Notes: generated by a model from the sequence alone, not told the origin. A DNA stretch of 35,838 bases from Saprospiraceae bacterium UBA2329 (GCA_002344975.1 DDUV01000059.1:1-35838); one strand, 5' to 3'. Shown: positions 15,394-23,999, counted from the stretch's first letter. Program-made: numbers and translations.

Positions 15394-16242
15394 ATGAAAT
15401 TATCCATCGGCTATTCGCCTTGTCCCAACGACACCTTTATTTTTGACGCTTTGGCGCACGGTAAAATTGACACCGAAGGGCTGGAATTCGACATCGTTCT
15501 GGCCGATGTGGAAGCGCTCAACCGCATGGCTTTTGAAGGGCAGTTGGATGTGACCAAACTCAGTTATCACGCCTTCGCACACTTGTTGGAGCGCTATGTA
15601 CTGTTGGATGCAGGCAGTGCTTTGGGCAATAATTGCGGTCCGCTGCTCATTGCCCGCCGACCGCTGTCGGACGAGGAAATCAACTCGGCGAAAATAGCCA
15701 TTCCGGGGAGGTTTACGACCGCCAATTTTCTGCTCAGCTTGGCCTGGCCCGATGCCGCCGACAAGGTAGAAATGGTTTTTTCCGATATTGAGGAGGCGGT
15801 GCTGGACGGCTCGGTGGATGCGGGGCTGATTATCCATGAAAACCGCTTCACTTATGAGCAAAAAGGGCTTTGTAAAATCGCCGATCTGGGCGAGTTTTGG
15901 GAAGGCCGCACTGGAATGCCCATTCCATTGGGAGGCATTGTCATCCGACGAGACCTGCCGCCCGAACTGCAACTGCGTTTCAACCGGGTGCTGGCCCGCA
16001 GTGTGGCCTACGCACTCGATCACCCGCAACAAACGCTGCCGTATGTGCGCGCTCATGCACAGGAAATGGACGAGGCGGTGATGTTTCAACATATTGGCTT
16101 GTATGTCAATGAGTTCACCCGAAATCTTGGAACAAAAGGACGCGCCGCCGTGCAATTGATGTTCGACATGGCGCGGGAGCGGGGCGTTTTGGCCAACCGG
16201 GATTCAGCGATATTTTTGCCCGATGGCGAGTCCAACGATTAA
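15394..16242 (+). CDS. mqnD: 1,4-dihydroxy-6-naphthoate synthase (futalosine menaquinone pathway)
   Basis: A 282-residue cytoplasmic enzyme of the futalosine pathway, forming 1,4-dihydroxy-6-naphthoate from cyclic dehypoxanthine futalosine. The family start is MKLSIGYSPCPNDTFIFDAL. Thr108 (in PGRFTTANFL) and His148 (in LIIHENRFTY) sit where the key Thr and His of the Thermus enzyme are; TKLSYHAFAHL and MPIPLGGIVIRRDL are further typical segments. It has the periplasmic-binding-protein fold without any signal peptide. The MKLSI start matches the family; four upstream in-frame residues are unlikely. The other pathway genes (mqnA, mqnB, mqnC) are not in this window. The gene shows the organism probably makes menaquinone by the futalosine route, the quinone that the nearby molybdoenzyme would use. 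Confidence 0.93.
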   Translation: MKLSIGYSPCPNDTFIFDALAHGKIDTEGLEFDIVLADVEALNRMAFEGQLDVTKLSYHAFAHLLERYVLLDAGSALGNNCGPLLIARRPLSDEEINSAKIAIPGRFTTANFLLSLAWPDAADKVEMVFSDIEEAVLDGSVDAGLIIHENRFTYEQKGLCKIADLGEFWEGRTGMPIPLGGIVIRRDLPPELQLRFNRVLARSVAYALDHPQQTLPYVRAHAQEMDEAVMFQHIGLYVNEFTRNLGTKGRAAVQLMFDMARERGVLANRDSAIFLPDGESND

Positions 16243-16279
16243 TGCAGGCAGTATTGGCCGATTACCTTTCCAATTAGAC

Positions 16280-17830
16280 ATGCCCAAACAAAAAACAGAC
16301 GACTTAATGCAGCTCATTCGCAGCCTCACGCAGGCCGAAAAGCGGCATTTCAGAATTTTTGCCCGCCGCCATCAAAGTGCTGATGGACTGTTGTTTGTGC
16401 AATTGTTTGACGTTTTGGAGAAAAAAAGAGATTACGATGAGGCCGCTGTTTTGAAAAAAATCCCGGCCCTCAAAAAAGAGCAACTCCCCAATCTCAAAGC
16501 CCACCTTTACCGGCAATTGCTCACCAGCCTGCGCCTGCTCTCCAAGAACCGCAATGAAGACATCGCTTTGCGCGAAAACATAGACTATGCCAGGGTGCTG
16601 TACGACAAGGGCTTGTACAGGCCGGCCTTGGATATTCTGGCGAAAGCCAAAGACCGGGCAACCGGCGGGCAGTTTAAGTCTATTGCATTGGAAATCATAG
16701 AGTTTGAAAAGCACATCGAAGGGCAGTACATCACTCGCAGCATTGAAGGCCGTGCCCGCGAACTGAGCCGGCAGAGCGCCGAACTGACCCGCGAAATTGC
16801 CGTCACGCATGGTTTTTCCAATCTCTCGCTCGAAATGTACGGCCTGTACCTTCAGCTCGGTTTTGCCCGCAACCGCGAAGACCACGAGCGTGTCAAGGCT
16901 TTTTTTCGGGAGCGAATGCCGGTTGAAACATTTCAGGAACTCGACTTTCTGGGCCGCATTTATTACTGTCAGGCGCATGTTTGGCTGCACCATATTTGTC
17001 AGGAGTTTCCGGCCTGCTATCGCTATGCGCAAAAATGGACAGAACTGTTTGAAGCCTCGCCGGCCATGTCGGCACTGCATCCGGCCATGTACCTCAAGGG
17101 CATACACAACCTCCTCAGCGCTTTGTTCAACAGTCTCTACGATGTGAGATTTGAGGCCGTTTGGGAGCAGTTGGAAACCTTCCCAGAGCGTGTGGGAGTG
17201 GGGCAAAACAAAAATCTGGAAGGGCTTTATACCCTCTACCGCTACATCCACCTCATCAACCTGCACTACCTGCGGGGCGATTACGAGAGGGGCGTTCACA
17301 TCGTCCCCGAAATGAACGAACTCATTGAGCGCAATCCCTACAATTGGGACCAAAACCGCATCCTGCAATTTCACTACCGATTGGCCTGTCTCTGTTTCGG
17401 CAACGGCGACCAAAACGGCGCCATTGATTTTTTGAACAAAATCATACAACAAAAAACGACCGACTACCGCAACGACATCCACTGTTTTGCGCGCATCCTG
17501 CACCTCATCGCGCATTATGAGCTGGGGCATATAGAATTGGTGGAGCATTTGGCCAAATCGGTGTATCGCTTTTTGCTGCACATCGAGAATTTACAGGCGG
17601 TGCAGTTGGAGATTCTGCGCTTCATTCGCCGGGTGCACGGCCGTCCGACCGAGGGCCTCAGAAGCGAGTTTGAAACGCTGCATACCAAGTTGTCTTTGTT
17701 GATGAACGACCCCATTGAGCGGCGGCCATTCATGTATCTCGACATCCTTTCCTGGCTGGAATCTCGCATGGAAGGGGTTCCCATTCAGCAGGTTATACAA
17801 AAAAAACGCGTGATTCGCACGATGCGTTGA
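16280..17830 (+). CDS. Helical-repeat (TPR-like) protein of unknown function
   Basis: A 516-residue soluble, almost fully helical protein with no signal peptide. It starts MPKQKTDDLMQLIRSLTQAE, with a basic, helical N-terminal domain (residues 1-100, rich in Lys/Arg: KRHFRIFARRH, LKKIPALKKEQLPNLKAHLY) that could bind nucleic acid or another protein. The rest consists of helix pairs like TPRs (YDKGLYRPALDILAKAKDRA, CLCFGNGDQNGAIDFLNKII). Similar long proteins beginning in this way seem common in Saprospiria-like genomes, without known function. It lies 37 bases after mqnD on the same strand, so it may be cotranscribed, but a link to menaquinone is not evident. The chosen start drops 19 residues that overlap mqnD. 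Confidence 0.75.
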   Translation: MPKQKTDDLMQLIRSLTQAEKRHFRIFARRHQSADGLLFVQLFDVLEKKRDYDEAAVLKKIPALKKEQLPNLKAHLYRQLLTSLRLLSKNRNEDIALRENIDYARVLYDKGLYRPALDILAKAKDRATGGQFKSIALEIIEFEKHIEGQYITRSIEGRARELSRQSAELTREIAVTHGFSNLSLEMYGLYLQLGFARNREDHERVKAFFRERMPVETFQELDFLGRIYYCQAHVWLHHICQEFPACYRYAQKWTELFEASPAMSALHPAMYLKGIHNLLSALFNSLYDVRFEAVWEQLETFPERVGVGQNKNLEGLYTLYRYIHLINLHYLRGDYERGVHIVPEMNELIERNPYNWDQNRILQFHYRLACLCFGNGDQNGAIDFLNKIIQQKTTDYRNDIHCFARILHLIAHYELGHIELVEHLAKSVYRFLLHIENLQAVQLEILRFIRRVHGRPTEGLRSEFETLHTKLSLLMNDPIERRPFMYLDILSWLESRMEGVPIQQVIQKKRVIRTMR

Positions 17831-17957
17831 GCCTGTGCAGGGAGTGGTTCACTATAAAATAATACGTCTAATCTCTTTTTCAGACATTTGAATCAACCCC
17901 GGAGTACTAAATCAACAAAAAAAATTCCGCAAGTCTATAAATATGAAAAACCCTTCA

Positions 17958-17965
17958 TACATTTA
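17958..17965 (+). promoter_or_regulatory. Possible -7 element of the molybdoenzyme operon
   Basis: TACATTTA differs from TAnnTTTG in the last base only and would place the transcript start about 22 bases before the ATG at 17994. No clear TTG is seen at -33, so an activator may be needed. The 163-base region 17831-17993 is AT-rich and otherwise holds nothing I can name. Confidence 0.3.
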
Positions 17966-17993
17966 GCCGCCAATTTTATTAAAACCAGAGTGT

Positions 17994-19619
17994 ATGAAGT
18001 TTGGATTTATCATTGACAACCGGAAGTGTATAGGCTGCCATGCTTGTACAACTGCCTGTAAATCAGAGCACGATGTGCCGGTGGGCGTCTTTAGAACCTG
18101 GGTAAAACAGGTAGAAAAAGGCGAGTTTCCACACACGCGCCGGCTCTTTTCGGTGATGCGCTGCAATCACTGTACGGATGCGCCTTGCGTAGAAATTTGC
18201 CCTGTGGAGGCGCTTTATTTTCGGGATGACGGCATCGTGGATTTTGACAAAAACCGCTGCATCGGGTGCAAATCCTGTATGCAGGCCTGTCCCTACGACG
18301 CGCTGTACATTGACCCCGAAACACACACGGCGGCCAAGTGCAACTACTGTGCGCACCGCATAGATGTGGGCCTCGAACCGGCCTGCGTGAACGTGTGCCC
18401 CGAACACGCCATCATTTCCGGCGATATGGACGACCCGAATTCCGAGATTTCCGTGATGCTGGGCCGCGAGCAGGTGAGCGTGCGCAAAGCCGCCAAAGGC
18501 ACTGTGCCGAACTTGTTCTATATCAATGGCGACGAGGCTTCGCTCAATCCGGTAGCCACCGAGCGCCAGAGCGATTATTTCTGGAACGAGCAGTCGCACG
18601 GCGTGGGCCACTTTGCACAAAAAACGGAAAAATTGGCCTTTTCGGAAGGCAACTTAGTGAATGCCCTGCTCGACAAAAACGGCAGTGCCGTAGCTGCCGG
18701 CGATCTGGCCAAAGGCACGCCCGCCAAATCCATTGACCTGCTCATGGGCCAACCCCGCCGCGTATATGATGCGCCGGTGAAAGGCATCCTCTGGGGCTGG
18801 GAAGTGTCGGCGTATGTGGTCACGAAGGCCGTTTCTGCGGGCGCTGTTTTGGTGGCGTTGATGGGTTCTTTGTTCCGGCTTTCGTCTGTGAGCGATACGA
18901 CTTTCTGGTGGGCGCTGGGCTTGGGCCTGTTTTTTCTGATGGCTACGGGAGCCTTGTTGGTCAAGGACTTAGACCGTCCTGATCGCTTCCTCAACGTGTT
19001 GTTGCGCCCGCAGTGGAAGAGCTGGTTGGTGCGCGGCGGATATACCATTTCTGTGTTCGGCGGCCTGCTGGCCCTGCTGGCAGCCCTGATGTTCTTCGAC
19101 CTCAAAGGCGGCTACACTCCGGTGCTGTATGCGGTCACTTTGGCGGCAGCCACCATGACGGCGGTTTATACGGCCTTCCTGTTTGCGCAGGCCAAGGGCC
19201 GCGATTTCTGGCAAAGTCCTTCGCTGGCGCTGCACATGTTGGTACACAGTTTTATGGCCGGCGCGGCGGTGTTCCTCATCGTGAATTTAATTACCAATGA
19301 AGGCATCGTGTGGACCGACTATCTGCGCAACACGCTCATCATCGGCTTGGTGGTCAATATGGCGCTGATGGTGCTGGAGTTCGTGACTACGCACCCCACA
19401 CAGGAAGCCAAACTGACGGTGAAGATGATTCTCAAAGGCCGCTACCGCAATATGTTCTGGATCGGCGCGGTGCTGGTAGGCAATGTGTTGCCGCTGGCCC
19501 TGCTGCTGCTTGGTAAGGACGCCATGATGAGCGCCGCCGCTTCTGCTTTGGTAATGATCGGCATGTATGTGACCGAAAAAATCTGGGTGGAAGCGCCGCA
19601 ACGGGTGCAGTTGGTATAA
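17994..19619 (+). CDS. Fused iron-sulfur (NrfC/PsrB-like) and NrfD/PsrC-like membrane subunit of a molybdoenzyme
   Basis: A 541-residue fusion of two subunits that are normally separate. Residues about 1-190 hold four Cys clusters for [4Fe-4S] centres: Cys12, 15, 18 and 22 (KCIGCHACTTACK), then CNHCTDAPCVEICP, CIGCKSCMQACP and CNYCAHRID ... CVNVCP. A linker (about 190-255) leads to an NrfD-type quinone-interacting membrane domain with about eight helices (from GILWGWEVSAYVVTKAVSAG to the end), including the typical DLDRPDRFLNVLLRPQWKSW. It should carry electrons between the catalytic subunit (next gene, 20 bases on) and menaquinone in the membrane. No Tat or Sec signal precedes the iron-sulfur domain, which argues for a cytoplasmic orientation. 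It is the first gene of a two-gene operon ending at the terminator near 22.6 kb. Confidence 0.9.
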   Translation: MKFGFIIDNRKCIGCHACTTACKSEHDVPVGVFRTWVKQVEKGEFPHTRRLFSVMRCNHCTDAPCVEICPVEALYFRDDGIVDFDKNRCIGCKSCMQACPYDALYIDPETHTAAKCNYCAHRIDVGLEPACVNVCPEHAIISGDMDDPNSEISVMLGREQVSVRKAAKGTVPNLFYINGDEASLNPVATERQSDYFWNEQSHGVGHFAQKTEKLAFSEGNLVNALLDKNGSAVAAGDLAKGTPAKSIDLLMGQPRRVYDAPVKGILWGWEVSAYVVTKAVSAGAVLVALMGSLFRLSSVSDTTFWWALGLGLFFLMATGALLVKDLDRPDRFLNVLLRPQWKSWLVRGGYTISVFGGLLALLAALMFFDLKGGYTPVLYAVTLAAATMTAVYTAFLFAQAKGRDFWQSPSLALHMLVHSFMAGAAVFLIVNLITNEGIVWTDYLRNTLIIGLVVNMALMVLEFVTTHPTQEAKLTVKMILKGRYRNMFWIGAVLVGNVLPLALLLLGKDAMMSAAASALVMIGMYVTEKIWVEAPQRVQLV

Positions 19620-19639
19620 CCAAAAAAGAAAAATCTAAA

Positions 19640-22489
19640 ATGAAAAAGCACACATTAATAGAGCAGATCGCAGAAAAACTGCGCATCATTCCCAACCTCC
19701 ACAAGGAAGGCGAAACGCCCGTTGATCGCCTCGCGCCGGGCAGCGAACTGCACAAGTTCCCGCCGATGGAACAATGGGACAACTGGACCGAAAACGACGC
19801 AAAGTCCTGGCCCAGAATCAAAAAGCGCAATTACACCATTGTGCCCACCACTTGCTTCAACTGCGAGTCGGCATGTGGTCTCACGGCGTATATTGACAAG
19901 GAGACCATGCAGGTGCAGAAGTTTGAGGGCAATCCTTACCACCCCGCCAGCCGGGGCCGCAACTGTGCCAAAGGCCCGGCCACCGTCAACCAACTTACCG
20001 ACCCCGACCGCATCCTGTACCCGCTCAAGCGCGTGGGCAAGCGCGGCGAAGGCAAGTGGGAGCGCGTGACCTGGGATCAAGTGCTTGACGACATTGCCGG
20101 CAGGCTCAACAAAGCCCTCCGCGAGGGGCGCAACAACGAAATCGCCTACCACGTCGGTCGCCCCGGCCACGAAGGCTACATGGATCGCGTGTTGCAAGCC
20201 TGGAACGTGGACGGCCACAATAGCCACACCAATATCTGCTCCTCCGGCGCCCGTTTCGGCTATGCCCTCTGGTACGGCCACGACCGCCCGTCTCCCGATC
20301 ATGCCAACGCGGATTTCATCCTCCTCATCAGCGCACACTTGGAGAGCGGCCACTACTTCAATCCGCACGCCCAGCGCATCATTGAGGGCAAAATGAAAGG
20401 CGCCAAACTCGCCGTCCTCGATCCACGCCTCAGCAATACCGCCAGCATGGCCGACTACTGGATGCCGAGCTATCCCGGTACCGAGGCCGCCGTGCTGTTG
20501 GCCATTGCCAAAATCCTGCTGGAAGAAGGCATGTACAACCGCGATTACATGGAAAACTGGGTGAACTGGGACGAATATCTCGCCGCCAAACACCCCGACA
20601 AACCGCGCACTTTCGAGCAGTTCATCGCTTCCGTTGTGGAAGAATACGCCGAATATACGCCTGAATTTGCAGAGCAGGAAAGCGGCGTCACGGCCGAAAT
20701 GATCCGCGAAGTGGCCAAAGGCATCGGCAAGGCCGGCACGCGTTTGTCAACTCACAACTGGCGCAGTGCAGCCAGCGGCAACCTCGGCGGTTGGGCCGTA
20801 GCCCGCGCCCTGCATTTCCTCAACGTCATCACCGGCAGCGTAGGCACCGAAGGCGGTACGGCCCCCAATACCTGGAACAAGTACCACCCGAAATTCTTCG
20901 ATTCCCCGCCGGCACAGAAGTTCTGGAACGAACTGCACTTCCCCAACGAGTACCCGCTGGCTTTCTTCGAAATGAGCTTCCTGCTGCCGCACATGCTCAA
21001 AGAAAACCGGGGCAAAATGGACGTGTATTTCACCCGCGTGTTCAATCCGGTGTGGACGTATCCCGATGGGTTTTCGTGGATTGAAGCCCTCTGCGATGAA
21101 GAAAAATTCGGCCTGCACATCGCTCTCACGCCCACCTGGAACGAGACGGCCTACTATGCCGACTATGTGCTGCCGATGGGTCTGGCCTCTGAGCGCCACG
21201 ACCTCAATACTTACGAAACGCACGCCGGCGTCTGGATCGCCTTCCGGCAACCCGTATTGCGCGAGGCCGCCCGCCGCATGGGCAAGCCCGTCACCTTCAC
21301 CTACGAGGCCAATCCCGGCGAAGTGTGGGAAGAAGACGAATTTTGGATAGAACTCTCCTGGCGCATGGACCCCGACGGCAGCCTCGGCATCCGAAAGCAC
21401 TTCCTGTCGCCCTACCGGCCGGGCGAAAAAATCAACATTGACGAGTATTACCAATACGTCTTCGAGCATACCAAAGGCTTGTCCGAAACGGCTGCTAAAG
21501 AAGGACTTACGGCATTGGAATACATGAAGCGATACGGCGCCTACACGGTAGAGGAAACGTCCTTGAGCAAACACCTTGAAGCGCTCAAGCCGGAACAAAT
21601 GGAAGGCGCTGTGGTGGACGAAAAAACGGGCGTCATCACCAAAAACGGCAAAGCGCTGGGCATCATGTCGGGTGGCAAACCGGTGGTAGGCTTCCCCACG
21701 CCGTCGAGAAAAAATGAGTTCTACTCGCAAACGATGGCCGACTGGAAATGGCCGGAATACACCATTCCTACTTACATCAAGAGCCATATCCACGAGGAGC
21801 AGATGGACCGCTCGAAAAACGAGTATCCATTGGTGCCCACCTTCCGATTGCCCACGCTCATTCACTCGCGTTCCGGCAACGCCAAATGGCTGTACGAAAT
21901 CTCCAACCGCAACCCGATCTGGATGCACACCTCCGACGCAGAGCGGCTGGGCGTACAAACCGGCGATCTGCTGCGCGTGAACACAGAGATCGGATATTTT
22001 GTGGACAAGGTGTGGGTTACCGAAGGCATGAAACCCGGTGTGGTGGCCTGCTCGCATCACCTGGGCCGCTGGCGCAGGCCGCAAGACGTGCCGGGCAACC
22101 GCTGGGCTACCAATACCGTCGCCATCGAAAACGACGGCAAGGGCGGCTGGCGCATGCGCACGATGGATCACATCAAGCCTTTCAAGAGCAGCGACCCAGA
22201 CAGCGCCCGCATCTTCTGGAGCGACGGCGGGGTACACCAAAACATCACGCACGCGGTGCATCCCGACCCCATCAGTGGTATGCACTGCTGGCACCAGAAA
22301 GTACGCCTGGAAAAGGCGCATCCGGAGGACACCTACGGCGATATTTTTGTGGATACCAACAAATCTTTCGAGGTGTACAAAAAGTGGCAGGCTATGACGC
22401 GCCCGGCGCCCGGTCCTGACGGGCTGCGCCGCCCGCTGTGGATGAAGCGCGCTTTGCGACCTGCAGAGGAGACGTTTTATATCAAGTAG
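19640..22489 (+). CDS. Molybdopterin oxidoreductase catalytic subunit, SoeA/PsrA-like, without Tat signal
   Basis: A 949-residue CISM-family catalytic subunit. An N-terminal [4Fe-4S] site is formed by Cys72, Cys75, Cys79 and Cys109 (CFNCESACG ... GRNCAKG). The molybdenum ligand is probably Cys200 in HTNICSSGARFG. Later motifs of bis-MGD enzymes are present: LAVLDPRLSNTASMADYWMP, STHNWRSAASGNLGGWAVAR, ALTPTWNETAYYADYVLPMG, and a C-terminal domain with SRSGNAKWLYEISNRNPIWM and GLASERHDLNTYE. There is no twin-arginine signal, and the stop of the previous gene 20 bases upstream leaves no room for one, so the enzyme should be cytoplasmic. That fits SoeA of sulfite:quinone oxidoreductase better than periplasmic PsrA, TtrA or PhsA, but the substrate is not fixed by sequence. 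It forms an operon with the fused electron-transfer subunit. Confidence 0.87.
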   Translation: MKKHTLIEQIAEKLRIIPNLHKEGETPVDRLAPGSELHKFPPMEQWDNWTENDAKSWPRIKKRNYTIVPTTCFNCESACGLTAYIDKETMQVQKFEGNPYHPASRGRNCAKGPATVNQLTDPDRILYPLKRVGKRGEGKWERVTWDQVLDDIAGRLNKALREGRNNEIAYHVGRPGHEGYMDRVLQAWNVDGHNSHTNICSSGARFGYALWYGHDRPSPDHANADFILLISAHLESGHYFNPHAQRIIEGKMKGAKLAVLDPRLSNTASMADYWMPSYPGTEAAVLLAIAKILLEEGMYNRDYMENWVNWDEYLAAKHPDKPRTFEQFIASVVEEYAEYTPEFAEQESGVTAEMIREVAKGIGKAGTRLSTHNWRSAASGNLGGWAVARALHFLNVITGSVGTEGGTAPNTWNKYHPKFFDSPPAQKFWNELHFPNEYPLAFFEMSFLLPHMLKENRGKMDVYFTRVFNPVWTYPDGFSWIEALCDEEKFGLHIALTPTWNETAYYADYVLPMGLASERHDLNTYETHAGVWIAFRQPVLREAARRMGKPVTFTYEANPGEVWEEDEFWIELSWRMDPDGSLGIRKHFLSPYRPGEKINIDEYYQYVFEHTKGLSETAAKEGLTALEYMKRYGAYTVEETSLSKHLEALKPEQMEGAVVDEKTGVITKNGKALGIMSGGKPVVGFPTPSRKNEFYSQTMADWKWPEYTIPTYIKSHIHEEQMDRSKNEYPLVPTFRLPTLIHSRSGNAKWLYEISNRNPIWMHTSDAERLGVQTGDLLRVNTEIGYFVDKVWVTEGMKPGVVACSHHLGRWRRPQDVPGNRWATNTVAIENDGKGGWRMRTMDHIKPFKSSDPDSARIFWSDGGVHQNITHAVHPDPISGMHCWHQKVRLEKAHPEDTYGDIFVDTNKSFEVYKKWQAMTRPAPGPDGLRRPLWMKRALRPAEETFYIK

Positions 22490-22515
22490 GAGCGGGGGAG
22501 GCAAGGTTGAAACGG

Positions 22516-22574
22516 CTACAAGCTGCTGGCTGCAAGCTGCAAGCCGCCGACTGGTTCCGCGTTCAAGATTCCGG
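22516..22574. repeat. Heptanucleotide repeats after the molybdoenzyme operon
   Basis: Positions 22516-22550 divide into CTACAAG, CTGCTGG, CTGCAAG, CTGCAAG and CCGCCGA. From 22554 the units GTTCCGC, GTTCAAG and ATTCCGG follow. The same CTGCAAG type and the same GTTCCGC-GTTCAAG pair recur at 35.66-35.71 kb. The final unit runs into the stem of the terminator. Confidence 0.8.
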
Positions 22575-22613
22575 CATTTCGGGGTGTAACGGCTCCGGGA
22601 TGCCGGTTTTTTT
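22571..22613 (+). terminator. Intrinsic terminator of the molybdoenzyme operon
   Basis: Arms CCGGCATTTCGG (22571-22582) and CCGGGATGCCGG (22595-22606) form a 12-bp stem with two G-U pairs and a 12-base loop. Seven T residues (22607-22613) follow directly. It lies 82 bases after the catalytic-subunit stop codon. Confidence 0.8.
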
Positions 22614-22762
22614 ATAGTTTTTTTCAAGTCAGTCGTCCTCCATCAGGCTTTAGTAGTTTTTCTAAGCCTTGCGCCGCCAGGTTTTGTGCATAACCTCCGG
22701 TTTCAGCGCGATGGCGCACCTACTGCCTACCGACTCAGGGTCCTGTATTTATAAAAAAACAT
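22614..22762. other. Gap between the convergent molybdoenzyme and DUF2911 genes, without recognised genes
   Basis: The whole gap 22490-22862 holds no credible coding frame. Apart from the heptamer repeats, the terminator and the long hairpin listed separately, this part (22614-22762) shows nothing I can name. It ends with an A/T-rich run that would supply the T tract of the minus-strand hairpin terminator. Confidence 0.6.
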
Positions 22763-22848
22763 ATTTACATTTTAGCCAAAGGATTAGATAAGTAAAAGCT
22801 TCATTTTAAGCGTCTTATCTAATTCTTTGGCCTTAAGAAAATGTAAAT
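22763..22848 (-). terminator. Long imperfect inverted repeat, probable terminator of the DUF2911 gene
   Basis: The left arm 22763-22792 (ATTTACATTTT, then GCCAAAG and ATTAGATAAG elements) pairs with the right arm 22814-22848. The mismatches are an extra CTTAAG-like bulge in the right arm and one G/A difference; a small inner stem GCTT/AAGC sits in the loop. On the minus strand the hairpin starts 15 bases after the stop codon of the DUF2911 gene and is followed, a few bases on, by seven T residues (complement of the A run near 22752-22758). The stem is long for a terminator, so a small palindromic mobile element is an alternative. Confidence 0.55.
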
Positions 22849-22862
22849 CTATTTTCGTTTTA

Positions 22863-23999
22863 CTACAGCGATTTCCCCGCCTCCAAAGTTTTAATCATGC
22901 CTTCCAGCGATCTTTTATTGAGGTCGTCGGGTGCCTGAGAGAGTGCGATTTTGGCGTGCTTCAGCGCGTTTTTCAGATCGCCGACAGCAGAATAGGCGCG
23001 CATCATGCCCACATGGGTAGGCCAGGCATCTCCATGCTTTTTGAAGTTTTTCTCAAAAACCGCAAAGGCCTCCTGATATTTTTTCTGGCCGATCAGTTGC
23101 CGCCCATAGCCGTGCATTTCAAGCAGCGTAGCGTTAGCCAGGGCTTTTTCCATCGCTGCGTCTGCTTCCTGAATGCGCCCCACTTTGCGCAGCAATCCCG
23201 CTTTGGTGGAAAGAACTGCAAAAGTGGCCAGACCGCCCAAATTAGGATCGGTGGCCGTATGAATCCAAACGAGCGCTTCCTCTGTGTTGACGTCGTTGAT
23301 GAGGCACCACTGCGCCGCCGCCTGCAAGCTCGGCGGGTCGAAGCCCAAAGCGCCGCGCATCTGGCGTTGTATAGAAGCCAGCCCCGTTTGTATGTGGTCA
23401 ACCTCCACCTTGAAGGGAATGCGCCAACGCTCCCATTCCAAAGCTACAACTACCGAACGGTCGGTTTGGTCTGAAAATGTATATTCCAATCGCTCCCGGC
23501 TTTGGGGGATGTCCTTTTGTTGGCGCACAACTACTCGCAACACGTCTGCATCTGCCTGATAAAAATAGCTGCCCCAGCCTGTCGTGTTTTTAGAAAAAAT
23601 CAGGACACAGGAATCCGGGTAAAGGGCGATGAAGAAGCCATATTGACCGGCGGCCAGGGGCTTACCTTCAATAAGCACATCTGTGGAGAAGGAAATGGTC
23701 GTGCTTTCATTGGCGCCTGCGCGCCAGGGCGACTCAACATTAGAACCGTACCCCAAAATCGAATAACCGTAGTGGGCAATGGGCGTGCCCCATATTTGGC
23801 CTTCCCGGCCTCTCACGGCAGGGGCATTCCAGCGGATTTCCACATCTGTAACGTTGATGCGGCGCCCGGCCCAGCTTTTGTGGTTGACGCCGCCTTCGGG
23901 CAATACAACCGCCTGGCTCCATGTATTGGAAATCAGACAGCATGAAAATGCGACGCATGCCAGCACTTTGAGCAGTGTGTTGGTGTGTATTACAGTCAT
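22863..23999 (-). CDS. DUF2911 domain protein with C-terminal TPR repeats
   Basis: A 378-residue secreted or periplasmic protein. Residues 1-29 are a signal peptide (hydrophobic LLKVLACVAFSCCLISNTWS, cleavage near SQA). Residues about 35-190 match the DUF2911 beta-sandwich common in Bacteroidota: VEIRWNAPAVRGREGQIWG, YGYSILGYGSNVESPWRAGA, FSTDVLIEGKPLAAGQYGFF, SCVLIFSKNTTGWGSYFY. The C-terminal part (about 230-375) is helical with TPR-like pairs (KKYQEAFAVFEKNFKKHGDA, GDLKNALKHAKIALSQAP). DUF2911 has no known reaction. The gene is monocistronic as far as seen: 140 bases separate it from the upstream sigma-operon gene, and a long hairpin follows its stop codon. Confidence 0.85.
   Translation of the reverse strand: MTVIHTNTLLKVLACVAFSCCLISNTWSQAVVLPEGGVNHKSWAGRRINVTDVEIRWNAPAVRGREGQIWGTPIAHYGYSILGYGSNVESPWRAGANESTTISFSTDVLIEGKPLAAGQYGFFIALYPDSCVLIFSKNTTGWGSYFYQADADVLRVVVRQQKDIPQSRERLEYTFSDQTDRSVVVALEWERWRIPFKVEVDHIQTGLASIQRQMRGALGFDPPSLQAAAQWCLINDVNTEEALVWIHTATDPNLGGLATFAVLSTKAGLLRKVGRIQEADAAMEKALANATLLEMHGYGRQLIGQKKYQEAFAVFEKNFKKHGDAWPTHVGMMRAYSAVGDLKNALKHAKIALSQAPDDLNKRSLEGMIKTLEAGKSL

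Noticed and set aside
17888..17896. TTGAATCAA as an Fnr-type operator before the molybdoenzyme operon
   Set aside because: The half-sites TTGA and TCAA are separated by one base, not the usual spacing of TTGAT-N4-ATCAA, and such short palindromes arise by chance in AT-rich DNA.
19640..19720. Twin-arginine export signal for the molybdoenzyme catalytic subunit
   Set aside because: The N-terminus has no Arg-Arg motif or hydrophobic stretch, and the upstream gene ends 20 bases before the ATG.
20747..22627. Long open frame (626 residues) opposite the molybdoenzyme catalytic subunit
   Set aside because: The forward gene has all expected cofactor motifs. The reverse frame has no domain and an unusual Arg/His/Phe composition. 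Similar antisense frames (for example 1161-2339, 16304-17581, 31423-32697) were left out for the same reason.
22763..22848. Long hairpin considered as a MITE or insertion-sequence remnant
   Set aside because: No flanking target duplication and no second copy in the window were found. The terminator reading fits its position and T run, so it is listed as a probable terminator with the alternative noted.
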